A stretch of DNA of 7,084 bases from NCBI GenBank assembly GCA_020846105.1, contig JADLEN010000118.1:1-7084 (forward strand). Direction: 5' to 3'. Shown here piece by piece: positions 1 to 6,430 of this stretch; position 1 is the stretch's first letter; each line of letters starts with the position of its first letter. Made by a program: the position numbers and the translations under genes. Below the pieces are notes generated by a model, which saw only the letters and a list, made by a program, of their open reading frames with translations, was not told the origin of the DNA and did no database searches. Origin of the DNA: Chitinophagaceae bacterium. GTDB lineage: Bacteria > Bacteroidota > Bacteroidia > Chitinophagales > Chitinophagaceae.

Positions 1-75
1 AAAAATCATTCCCAGCAGCAGGCTTAGCATTGCTACGGCAATAAAATAAAATGGGAATTTGCTCTGTGGCATCAT
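1..75 (-). CDS. norB: Nitric oxide reductase large subunit NorB, N-terminal fragment
   Basis: The first 25 codons of a gene running off the left edge. The reading frame begins with two consecutive ATG codons (75-73 and 72-70); the reading continues PQSKFPFYF and then enters a hydrophobic stretch rich in Ala, Val, Leu and Met, as expected for the first transmembrane helix of a heme-copper oxidase-type subunit. The stop of the preceding norC is a tandem TAA TAG only four bases upstream, so the two genes are almost certainly cotranscribed. NorB is the membrane subunit that reduces two NO to N2O at a heme b3/non-heme iron centre, taking electrons from NorC. The identification rests mainly on its position directly after norC and on the hydrophobic start; no catalytic residue lies in the window. 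Which of the two ATG codons is used cannot be decided here. Confidence 0.72.
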   Translation of the reverse strand, partial: MMPQSKFPFYFIAVAMLSLLLGMIF

Positions 76-79
76 TCTA

Positions 80-505
80 TTATTTGTTTTTAATGGTTAC
101 CCATCCATTCTTATTCATGGTTGCATTTACGTCTGGGTAATGTCCGGTTTTATCTACTTCTTCCAAAAAATTCAGTAGCTGTGTTTGTTCCTCTTCGTTA
201 AAATTAAATTTCGGCATTGCTCCTATGCCACTATTCAGCATTGCTCTTATATAAGTAGCACCCTTGTTTTTGGCAGAATAAACATTTGTAAGATCAGGAC
301 CCAAATAACCACCCATACCATAAATTTGATGGCAGGAGGTGCAATTGTTTTTCAGCCAAATATTTTCGCCTTTAATTGCATTGGCAGATAGCTGCAACAT
401 TGTGGTTTCGGGCTTAGTATTATAAACAACAAAATTGTACACCGCAAAAATGGATACAAGCACCAGTAAGACGCCTAAATATTTGTGTGTGTATTGCTTT
501 GTCAT
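80..505 (-). CDS. norC: Nitric oxide reductase cytochrome c subunit NorC
   Basis: A 141-residue membrane-anchored c-type cytochrome. Residues about 8-27 form one transmembrane helix, which acts as an uncleaved anchor. The heme attachment motif CTSCH is at residues 55-59, and Met97 in the sequence GAMPKF is the probable sixth heme ligand, equivalent to the QMPRF region of classical NorC. The segment between them (GMGGYLGPDLTNV) and the following acidic helix are also NorC-like. NorC takes electrons from periplasmic carriers and passes them to NorB for NO reduction. The ATG at 505 was chosen because the anchor starts right after it; an in-frame TTG at 544 would add 13 residues and cannot be excluded. 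norB follows after four bases. A Crp/Fnr-like palindrome lies about 95 bases upstream. Other small membrane cytochromes, such as those of cbb3 oxidases, are less likely given the length and the Met region. Confidence 0.87.
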   Translation of the reverse strand: MTKQYTHKYLGVLLVLVSIFAVYNFVVYNTKPETTMLQLSANAIKGENIWLKNNCTSCHQIYGMGGYLGPDLTNVYSAKNKGATYIRAMLNSGIGAMPKFNFNEEEQTQLLNFLEEVDKTGHYPDVNATMNKNGWVTIKNK

Positions 506-599
506 ACGCCCATAATTTGCGATTGTTTGTTTTTTTAGAAACAAGACTGTGCGCTTGTCTAAATATTATGCAAAGAGAATTAAATATTACGGTACAGTT

Positions 600-615
600 T
601 ATGACACAAATCATA
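600..615 (-). promoter_or_regulatory. Crp/Fnr-family operator upstream of norC
   Basis: The 16-base sequence TATGACACAAATCATA has perfect 5-base inverted arms (TATGA/TCATA) around six bases, giving the TGA-N6-TCA core shared by FNR, DNR and NnrR sites (consensus TTGAT-N4-ATCAA). On the minus strand a TTTG at 574-571, within TCTCTTTG, resembles the Bacteroidota -7 element TAnnTTTG. A start of transcription near 565 would place the palindrome centre close to -42, the usual class II activator position. This fits a promoter with a poor -7 element that needs an activator under NO or low oxygen. The regulator itself is not in the window. Confidence 0.55.
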
Positions 616-689
616 TTTATATACTGTTATATCAGCATTTGGTTTTGAAATATTGCTTAATGTTGCAAAACGAAGCCTAGCCACAAACA

Positions 690-720
690 AAAAATCTCCT
701 CTGAACTAGAGGAGATTTTT
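690..720 (-). terminator. Rho-independent terminator after the DUF1015 gene
   Basis: A perfect 13-base inverted repeat: arm 690-702 (AAAAATCTCCTCT), loop of five bases, arm 708-720. On the minus strand the stem ends in a run of T, and further T-rich sequence follows. It starts about 20 bases after the DUF1015 stop codon, so it ends that operon before norC. The A/T runs on both sides mean it could also act on plus-strand transcripts. Confidence 0.88.
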
Positions 721-741
721 AATTGAAAAGTGTATTGCTAC

Positions 742-1986
742 TTAAATGGTGTAAACCACAAGCCCGTCGCGGGTCTTAGGCTCAAACCATGTGCTCTTCG
801 GAGGCATTACTTGTCCACTATCTGCAATGTCAAATAATTGTTGAATACTTACCGGGTAGCAAGAAAAGGCCACTGCCATATCGCCACTGTTTACGCGCTC
901 TTCCAAGGCTTTAAGCCCACGTATACCGCCTACAAAATCTACACGCTTGTCGGTACGGGGGTCGTGGATAGCTAATATTTCAGAGAGTATTTTGTTTTGC
1001 AAAATTGTCACATCCAGTATGCCTATTGGGTCTGTGGTATAGGCGTTGCTTTTGGCCACAAGCTTGTACCATTGGCCCGAAAGATACATGCCAAATTCGT
1101 GTGCTTGAGCTGGTTTGTAAGGGTCGCTGCTTGTTGCTTTTTCAATAGAAAAGTTAGTGGCTAATGCAGCAAGAAATGTTTCATCGCTATGGCCATTAAG
1201 GTCTTTGGCCACACGGTTATAATCCAATATTTTCAACTCGCTTTCGGGAAAAATACAAGTGATAAAGTAGTTGAAAGCTTCATCGCCAGTTATCGCAATG
1301 TCGCTGTTGTTCATTTCTTCATACACTTTTGCTGCCGATGCCGCGCGGTGATGACCATCGGCTATATAGGTTGCTGGCACTTGTTCTTCGAAAAGGCGAG
1401 TGATGCTAGCTACTTTGGCATAATCATTCATTACCCATACCGTATGCTGCACACCATCTTCTGCTACAAAGTCGTAAGTGGCTTGGTGGTCTTGCTTCCA
1501 ATTGTTGATAATATCTTGCACATCTTGTTGGTCGCGGTAGGCAAGAAATACGATACCTGTTTGTGCACGTGTCGTTTTGATATGATTTATGCGATCAAGT
1601 TCTTTTTCTGGGCGCGTAAATTCATGTTTTTTAATAACGCCGGTATTATAATCGGCTATCGAAGAGCCGCACAGTAAGCCTGTTTGTTCTCTACCGTTCA
1701 TCACTAGCTTGTAGATATAATAACAAGGCTCTTTGTCTTGTACAAGTATACCTTTTGCTATAAAATCTTCTAGGTTTTCTTTAGCTTTTTGATAAACTTC
1801 TGCACTATGCACATCTATGCCTTCGGGCATATCCACCTCGGAGCGGGTCACGTGGTAAAAGTTGTAAGGGTTGCTAGCTATAGCGCGCGCTTCGGTCACA
1901 TTCACTACATCATAGGGTAGCGTTGCCACTTGTGGGGCTAGCGCTACTGTGGGTCTGAGCCCTTTGAAAGGAGTAATCTTTGCCAT
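742..1986 (-). CDS. DUF1015 family protein, serine-pathway associated
   Basis: A soluble 414-residue protein with no signal peptide, full length for DUF1015. Visible family marks are the N-terminal PFKGLRP (6-12), LPYDVV (23-28) and the NPYNFYHV segment (39-46); TRPEKELDRINH (124-135); the strongly conserved YIADGHHRAASA block (207-218); HDPRTDKRVDFVGG (341-354); and the C-terminal PPKSTWFEPK stretch (395-404) ending in GLVVY. The biochemical function is unknown to me. The DGHHR block resembles the GxRR motif of ParB-like nucleotide-binding folds, which include serine kinases, so a nucleotide- or phosphate-related role is conceivable; this is inference. The gene follows serC by 10 bases and ends in a clear terminator, so it is the last gene of the serine operon. 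In many Bacteroidota, as I recall, the order is serC, serA, DUF1015; here serA is missing between them. Confidence 0.88.
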   Translation of the reverse strand: MAKITPFKGLRPTVALAPQVATLPYDVVNVTEARAIASNPYNFYHVTRSEVDMPEGIDVHSAEVYQKAKENLEDFIAKGILVQDKEPCYYIYKLVMNGREQTGLLCGSSIADYNTGVIKKHEFTRPEKELDRINHIKTTRAQTGIVFLAYRDQQDVQDIINNWKQDHQATYDFVAEDGVQHTVWVMNDYAKVASITRLFEEQVPATYIADGHHRAASAAKVYEEMNNSDIAITGDEAFNYFITCIFPESELKILDYNRVAKDLNGHSDETFLAALATNFSIEKATSSDPYKPAQAHEFGMYLSGQWYKLVAKSNAYTTDPIGILDVTILQNKILSEILAIHDPRTDKRVDFVGGIRGLKALEERVNSGDMAVAFSCYPVSIQQLFDIADSGQVMPPKSTWFEPKTRDGLVVYTI

Positions 1987-1996
1987 GTTTATTTAT

Positions 1997-3079
1997 TTAT
2001 TTTTTTTCGTTTTCGAATGCTTTTAGCACTGTTATTAATTGTTGTACCTGAGCCATGCTTATTGCATTGTACAAAGATACGCGCAGCCCTCCCACACTTC
2101 TATGTCCTTTTACCCCTACAATACCATTATTGTTGCAATATGCAATTAATTCGTGCTCCATTTCTTCGTTTAGTGCATTGAATACAACATTCATATTGCT
2201 ACGGTTTTTAGCTGCTACTATTGCAGTGAGCAGGCTATTTCTTTCTATTTCTTTATAAAGTGCTTCTGCTTTTGCGTTGTTTTCTGCTGCTAAATTTTTG
2301 ATGCCTTTTTGCTGTATCCATCGTAGGCTCAGCAAAGATACGTAGATGCCAAAGACGGGCGGTGTATTGAGTACAGAGTGCTGTAGTGCATGCTGCTTGT
2401 AATCTAGTATGGGCGGTAGTTTGCGCACTATCTTATCCAACATATTTTTCTTTACTACTACCAATGTTACCCCTGCCGCGCCTAAGTTTTTTTGGGCTAC
2501 TGCATAAAAAAGGTCGTAGCGGCTATAGTCTCTTTGCCCCGAAAAAATATCGCTACTCATGTCTGCTATCAAGGGCGACGAGCATTCTGGTATCTGGGCA
2601 AATTGTGTACCGTAGATAGTATTGTTGGTGGTATAGTGTACATAACTTAGCTGGTCGCTAATGTTTTTTGGTACTATGGGCAATGATGTATAATTGCTTT
2701 CTCGGGTGCTACAAAGTGTTTCAATATTGCCATATTGTAGTGCATGGCTTTGTGCATCGTGGGCCCAAAAGCCACTATCAATATAGCCAGCAGTAGCGTC
2801 TTGTGCCAGAAAGTTCATGGGTATCATTGCAAACTGCATTCTGCCACCACCTTGCAGCCAAAGCACTTCATATTCATCGGCGCTCAGCCCTGCTAGGTCT
2901 AGCACTAGTGCTTTGCTTTCGGCTAGTATTTCATCAAAATGTTTGCCATCTCTATGCGGTATTTCTAATATCGATAGGCCACTATTGTTGTAATTAACTA
3001 TTGCTTGGGCCGCAGCTGCAAGTATAGATGGTGCTAATGCTGCAGGCCCTGCCCCAAAATTGATAAGGTCTTTGATCAT
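1997..3079 (-). CDS. serC: Phosphoserine aminotransferase
   Basis: A 360-residue, class V PLP-dependent aminotransferase that makes 3-phosphoserine from 3-phosphohydroxypyruvate and glutamate, the second step of serine biosynthesis; it can also act in pyridoxine synthesis. Visible landmarks: NFGAGPA at 7-13; IPHRDGKHF at 40-48 with the substrate-binding arginine; QGGGRMQFA at 76-84; Trp105 stacking on the cofactor; Thr154 in NNTIYG; Asp173 in ADMSSD; Lys197 in AQKNLG, which should form the Schiff base; LNTPPVF at 237-243; and GHRSVGGLRVSLYNA at 325-339. The usual NxGPAG after the lysine reads NLGAAG here, a mild change. Length matches the family. Its ATG lies two bases after the DUF502 stop, and DUF1015 follows 10 bases downstream, so translation of the three is probably coupled. 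Confidence 0.96.
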   Translation of the reverse strand: MIKDLINFGAGPAALAPSILAAAAQAIVNYNNSGLSILEIPHRDGKHFDEILAESKALVLDLAGLSADEYEVLWLQGGGRMQFAMIPMNFLAQDATAGYIDSGFWAHDAQSHALQYGNIETLCSTRESNYTSLPIVPKNISDQLSYVHYTTNNTIYGTQFAQIPECSSPLIADMSSDIFSGQRDYSRYDLFYAVAQKNLGAAGVTLVVVKKNMLDKIVRKLPPILDYKQHALQHSVLNTPPVFGIYVSLLSLRWIQQKGIKNLAAENNAKAEALYKEIERNSLLTAIVAAKNRSNMNVVFNALNEEMEHELIAYCNNNGIVGVKGHRSVGGLRVSLYNAISMAQVQQLITVLKAFENEKK

Positions 3080-3081
3080 CG

Positions 3082-3675
3082 CTATTTTTTGTCTTCTTGG
3101 CTATAGGTTACACCGCCACTTACTGCAAATTTCATTGCCTCGGCAGCATCCATTTCTGTTACTGGTTTTACCTCTTGCTTTTCTATTATTATCACCCAGC
3201 CAGATATGGCATAGGCATGTGGCATATACACGGCTACCTTTTCGTTCATGCCCAATTGTTGCATGGTTGCTTGGGTCAAAAAACCTATGCGCCATATTTC
3301 AGGATTATGATTTACCCTCACCCATACCGGCTTATTAAATTTGCGTTTGTCGCCCACAAAAGAGCCCATTATTTCTTTTACCGACGAATAAATATGCTTG
3401 ATACCCGGTGTGTTTTCTAGCAGATGGCTAAATGCGTCTAGCGCCTTGGCAAAGAAGAATCTTGTGCCCAAATAGCCCACAAAGGTCACCGTGCTTACTA
3501 CTATCAAAAAACCAATACCGCGCGGCATCTCGAAAGGTAGTAGCCCTTCAAAAGGTATCAGGTCGTCTACATTTACAAACACCTTGTAGATAACATATGC
3601 CGTCACGGCCACTGGGCCAAGGATTACAAGACCTTGAAGAAACGAACGAAGTAAAAGTTTTGCAAAACGGCGCAT
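3082..3675 (-). CDS. DUF502 family inner-membrane protein
   Basis: A 197-residue membrane protein of the DUF502 family, whose function is unknown in bacteria (the family includes plant proteins related to LIKE COV). It has two transmembrane helices, about residues 11-33 and 53-75, after a basic start (MRRFAKLLLR). The middle carries the family segment TPGIKHIYSSVKEIMGSF (89-106). The C-terminal half is soluble, with VAVYMPHAYAISGWVIII (147-164) in the place where many members have a PTTPNPTSG-like stretch, and the terminal DAAEAMKFAVSGG (176-188), typical of the family. The ATG at 3675 was chosen because the family begins with the basic segment just before the first helix; a longer frame opening at 3729 would overlap the receptor gene and cross a promoter-like element. 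serC starts two bases after its stop, so it is probably the first gene of the serC operon. Confidence 0.87.
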   Translation of the reverse strand: MRRFAKLLLRSFLQGLVILGPVAVTAYVIYKVFVNVDDLIPFEGLLPFEMPRGIGFLIVVSTVTFVGYLGTRFFFAKALDAFSHLLENTPGIKHIYSSVKEIMGSFVGDKRKFNKPVWVRVNHNPEIWRIGFLTQATMQQLGMNEKVAVYMPHAYAISGWVIIIEKQEVKPVTEMDAAEAMKFAVSGGVTYSQEDKK

Positions 3676-3697
3676 AAATATTGAAAAAAATAGAGCA

Positions 3698-3705
3698 CAA
3701 AGGTA
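3698..3705 (-). promoter_or_regulatory. Bacteroidota-type -7 element before DUF502
   Basis: On the minus strand the sequence reads TACCTTTG, an exact match to the TAnnTTTG element of Bacteroidota primary-sigma promoters. It would start a transcript near 3692, leaving a leader of about 17 bases before the ATG at 3675. No good TTTG -33 box is seen 18-20 bases upstream (the tetramer at 3725-3728 reads TGTT), so the promoter may be weak or need help. It lies at the very end of the receptor gene and would let DUF502-serC-DUF1015 be expressed without the receptor. Confidence 0.55.
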
Positions 3706-3709
3706 AGTA

Positions 3710-5734
3710 CTACATGCTATACCGAACACCTAAAAATACACGGATGCCTTGCAGCGAGCTGTAGTTGTAACTAGGGTCAAAGGTATAGCCATTAGGATTG
3801 TTGATAGGGTCGTGGATGCTCTTGTCAAAAGGGTCGAAGGCACGCATAATAGTGTTCTTGGGCACAAAGTCTAGCAGGTTTTTCACCCCGCCATAGAGCT
3901 CCCACTTGGCCTTGGGCTTGTATGTGGCTTGTATATTGGCTATTGCAAACCATGGCGAATATGCGGGCCTGTAGTCGTTGGGCACTATGGGCAAGCGCAT
4001 AGGCCCTGTCCATTTTGCTGTCAAGTCTAGTGTCCATTTTCTTTTTATGGTATAGCTTGCTACTACATTGCCTGCCCATGTGGGTGCATGCAATTGTTGC
4101 GTGGTTTGTAGCACCGCCATGCTATCTTCTTTGCGCAGCCATACATTCATGTAGGTGACGCCTAGCGCCAGGGTCAGTGGTATTCGCAAACGCTTGTCTA
4201 TGTTTACACTCAGCCCTCTCGATAGTGCATGGCCGCTGAGGTTTTGGTAAATAATCTTCTGTGGGTCGCTGTCAAAATCGCCAACAATCTTGTTGGTAAA
4301 ATAAGCGTAAAACGCAGTAGCATCCACATTCACCGGCCCCGATGCGCTCGGTATCCGCCATACATAATTAAGGTTGGCATTATAAGACCTTTCGGGGCGC
4401 AGCGCCTCGGCCACCACCACTGTGCGTGCACCGGTAAGTGCGGCATGGTCTTCGGTAAAAAGGTTTACCACCCTAAAACCTGTACCCATACTAGCCCTAA
4501 AAGTATGCTCGTAGCTTGGCGCATATTTATACGCTACCCTTGGCGACTGCACTATGCCGTGTGCCGCATTATAATCTATACGGTAGCCCAGCAACAGTTT
4601 GTTTTTAGCATTCATCCGCCACTCGTCTTGTACATACACGCCTGGCAGCCATATCTTATCCGGGGCATTGTCTATACCATTGGCGGCTGCTGTGCCAGGT
4701 GTGTTGTCGTCGTAGTGGGTGTAGCGTAGCGATGCGCCTAGTAGCAGGCTATGCTTGGCCGTCCATTCCTTGTCCCAGAATGCCTGCCCAAAAGCCACCT
4801 GCTGCCGCGCTATATAGGGCACAGTGCCATACATACTATTTTGGTGGTGATAGTTATAAGACCACTGTGTTTGTATTTTTTCTTTCAGCGGCAGCTCATA
4901 TTGCCCTATCAGCTCCCACCTTCGGGTGGCCACATCCTCGGCATATATGCTGTCGCCACCGCGGTAGGCGGGTGTCCAGTTGGTTTGGCCACCCCAGCGG
5001 TCTTCGTGCACATAGCGCAGCGCCAGGCTAGCCACACGGCCAGCCTTGCGGGCAATATGCCATTTATTAAAAACAGACGTGCGCCGCTGCTGTGTAAGGT
5101 CTGTAAAGCCATCGCCATTGCGGTCTATGGGTTGTAGGTAGCGGTAGTGGTTTATGCCCAGCAAGCTCTGCACCTTGCGCCCCCAGCGCCACTTGCCTGC
5201 CACATCGGCCTTATACTCTTGCCAAGACGTAGCCATCACATCCACATTTAGTTTTGGCGCTAAGCCCACATTTTTGGTTATCACATTTATGATACCGCCC
5301 ATAGCCTCTGAGCCGTAGAGCGCCGAGGCCGGCCCCTTTACCACCTCTACCCTGTCTATCATACTATTGGGTATGCCGCTAAGGCCATACACCGTAGATA
5401 GGCTGCTGACAATAGGCATACCATCTATCAATACCATAGTGTATGCGCCCTCCATACCATTTATATGTATATCGCCCGTGTTGCACACATTACAGTTTAT
5501 TTGTGGCTGCACCCCATTTATCATTCCCACCGCCTCAAAAAGGCTAGGCGTAGGGTTTTTCTGAAAATATTTGTAGCCCACCAGCTCTACCGGCACCACA
5601 CTCTCGCTACGGCGCACGCTCTTCATGCTGCCCGTTACCACCACCTCTTCTATAGCCTTGGCACTATCTTTTTGGGCACTAGCCACTTGGGCCATAGCCA
5701 GGGCAGCTGCTACTATATATTTGGTCTTGCTCAT
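3710..5734 (-). CDS. TonB-dependent outer-membrane receptor with CxxC plug motif
   Basis: A 674-residue outer-membrane receptor that imports a ligand using TonB energy. Residues 1-20 are a signal peptide (MSKTK, hydrophobic AAALAMAQVA, cleavage near ASA-Q). A TonB-box-like EEVVVTG is at 29-35. The plug, about 43-155, shows VLIDGMPI (101-108), the RVEVVKGPASALYGSEAMGG stretch (128-147) and GIINVIT (147-153). A barrel follows, ending GIRVFLGVRYSM with an aromatic near the C-terminus. There is no N-terminal carboxypeptidase-like domain and no SusD partner, so a glycan uptake pair is unlikely; it is closer to the siderophore, colicin or metal receptor type. Two features stand out: Cys81-x-x-Cys84 in the plug (NCNVCNTGDIHING) and a calcium-loop-like DRNGDGFTD at 204-212. 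The ligand is unknown; a metal complex is an inference. The ATG at 5734 is preferred to that at 5755, which lies inside the -7 element. Confidence 0.92.
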   Translation of the reverse strand: MSKTKYIVAAALAMAQVASAQKDSAKAIEEVVVTGSMKSVRRSESVVPVELVGYKYFQKNPTPSLFEAVGMINGVQPQINCNVCNTGDIHINGMEGAYTMVLIDGMPIVSSLSTVYGLSGIPNSMIDRVEVVKGPASALYGSEAMGGIINVITKNVGLAPKLNVDVMATSWQEYKADVAGKWRWGRKVQSLLGINHYRYLQPIDRNGDGFTDLTQQRRTSVFNKWHIARKAGRVASLALRYVHEDRWGGQTNWTPAYRGGDSIYAEDVATRRWELIGQYELPLKEKIQTQWSYNYHHQNSMYGTVPYIARQQVAFGQAFWDKEWTAKHSLLLGASLRYTHYDDNTPGTAAANGIDNAPDKIWLPGVYVQDEWRMNAKNKLLLGYRIDYNAAHGIVQSPRVAYKYAPSYEHTFRASMGTGFRVVNLFTEDHAALTGARTVVVAEALRPERSYNANLNYVWRIPSASGPVNVDATAFYAYFTNKIVGDFDSDPQKIIYQNLSGHALSRGLSVNIDKRLRIPLTLALGVTYMNVWLRKEDSMAVLQTTQQLHAPTWAGNVVASYTIKRKWTLDLTAKWTGPMRLPIVPNDYRPAYSPWFAIANIQATYKPKAKWELYGGVKNLLDFVPKNTIMRAFDPFDKSIHDPINNPNGYTFDPSYNYSSLQGIRVFLGVRYSM

Positions 5735-5748
5735 AGTTTTTTCTGCTG

Positions 5749-5779
5749 CAAACATACATTGTTAGTCTATTCTAACAAA
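5749..5779 (-). promoter_or_regulatory. Primary-sigma promoter of the receptor gene
   Basis: Read on the minus strand, a TTTG (-33, positions 5779-5776) is followed by exactly 19 bases and TATGTTTG (-7, positions 5756-5749). This is a complete match to the Bacteroidota consensus TTTG-N19/20-TAnnTTTG. Transcription should begin near 5743, giving a leader of about 9 bases before the ATG at 5734. It supports the phylum assignment and fixes the gene start. Confidence 0.82.
5761..5776. promoter_or_regulatory. Inverted repeat inside the receptor promoter (operator candidate)
   Basis: GTTAG-N6-CTAAC, a perfect 5-base palindrome, lies between the -33 and -7 boxes and touches the -33 box. A protein bound here would compete with RNA polymerase, which suggests a repressor site. 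No regulator is encoded nearby, so its identity cannot be given. Five-base arms could arise by chance; the location is what makes it notable. Confidence 0.42.
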
Positions 5780-5822
5780 ATTAATTTGCCCGCAAAACAC
5801 TAGCCCCCCACTTTGTATTACT

Positions 5823-5952
5823 AGGGCGTGCCGCCGCCCCCCTATAGCGCTTGCTAGCAAAGGGGCGGCGTCCGGCTATCCCTTCTTACTCCGCCACAAG
5901 GCCGCCGCCGCAAAGGCTTCAGCGGGGTATCCACTGCTATCCGTCACGCTTT
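5823..5952 (+). repeat. Structured GC-rich intergenic element (Bacteroidota-like dispersed element)
   Basis: A block of about 130 bases with nested pairing. Outer helix: AGGGCGTG (5823-5830) with CACGCTTT (5945-5952), 8 pairs including two G-U. Second helix: CGCCGCCCC (5832-5840) with GGGGCGGCG (5862-5870), 9 perfect pairs, with TAGC/GCTA inside its loop (5845-5848 and 5853-5856). Third helix: TACTCCGC (5887-5894) with GCGGGGTA (5922-5929), 8 pairs with one G-U. The unpaired motifs GGCTATCC, GGTATCC and GCTATCC are repeated between helices. From memory, the opening GGGCGTG, the internal CTATCC motifs and the closing TATCC-(C/G)-TCACGC resemble an element often seen between genes in Flavobacterium, Pedobacter and related genomes; I cannot name a published family. 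It may be a mobile-derived repeat or a non-coding RNA. Strand follows that resemblance. Confidence 0.55.
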
Positions 5953-6194
5953 CGTGGCTGCTACTTTTGGCATGTGCTATGAGCCACCCCCCAAAAACCA
6001 GCCCCCAGCCCCCATGCAACAATGCAAGCACGCCATGCCTGCCATCAGAAACAGTAAATCTGTTGCAGTATTAGCCTTGTACACCTTTTTTTAGCACTAC
6101 ACAGTTGCGCAGTAGCCCCGCCCACCTCTGCAAGCTGCCTCAGCTGCCCGCTTGCTTGCCATGCATAAGCCAAAATATCTTTTGCTCGTGTAAA

Positions 6195-6375
6195 AATGGT
6201 AATAAAACGCTATTAAATGATTTTAAAACTTTATGCAATGGTAATAAAACTGTATCAAATGATTTTCAAATGCTATGCAATGGTAATAAAACTGTATCAA
6301 ATGATTTTAAAACTTTATGCAATGGCAATAAATGACTATCAAATGATTTTCAAATGCTATGCAATGATAATAAAA
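6195..6375 (+). repeat. Tandem array of a 42-base repeat
   Basis: Four complete units at 6195-6236, 6237-6278, 6279-6320 and 6321-6362, plus a partial fifth to about 6375. Each unit begins AATGG(T/C)AATAAA, has a central TATCAAATGATTTT or close variant, and ends in TATGC. Two types alternate: units 1 and 3 end TAAAACTTTATGC, units 2 and 4 end TCAAATGCTATGC, which points to duplication of an 84-base pair of units. There are no unique spacers, so it is not a CRISPR array. The unit is a multiple of three, so two plus-strand frames stay open through it, but nothing suggests translation. The unit length also equals four helical turns of DNA, so a protein-binding or curved-DNA role is possible; this is speculation. 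Confidence 0.93.
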
Positions 6376-6430
6376 AAAGTTTTAAGACCATTTTACACTC
6401 ATTTATTAGGATTTTGTGCTTTTTTATTTG

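Noticed and set aside
506..544. 13-codon N-terminal extension of norC from a TTG
   Set aside because: The ATG at 505 sits directly before the membrane anchor, as in NorC proteins; the extension adds only a short polar stretch. Not fully excluded.
541..592. Direct repeat AAATATTA and a 5-base hairpin (ACAAG/CTTGT) in the norC leader
   Set aside because: Short and AT-rich, expected by chance in such sequence; no clear regulatory meaning.
1189..1677. Plus-strand open frame of 162 codons opposite DUF1015
   Set aside because: Antisense shadow; its codons mirror the conserved DUF1015 protein.
4229..4729. Plus-strand open frame of 166 codons opposite the receptor
   Set aside because: Antisense shadow of a well-supported gene; no recognisable domain or promoter.
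5735..5755. Upstream ATG for the receptor gene at 5755
   Set aside because: It lies inside the -7 promoter element, so it would not be in the transcript, and the signal peptide starts properly at 5734.
6105..6335. Plus-strand open frame with a 14-residue repeat (NGNKTVSNDFKTLC type)
   Set aside because: The frame is open only because the 42-base repeat unit is a multiple of three; a second frame is open for the same reason, the array ends it abruptly, and there is no promoter or family resemblance.
6195..6375. Possible CRISPR array
   Set aside because: The units abut without unique spacers and vary internally; no cas genes are present.
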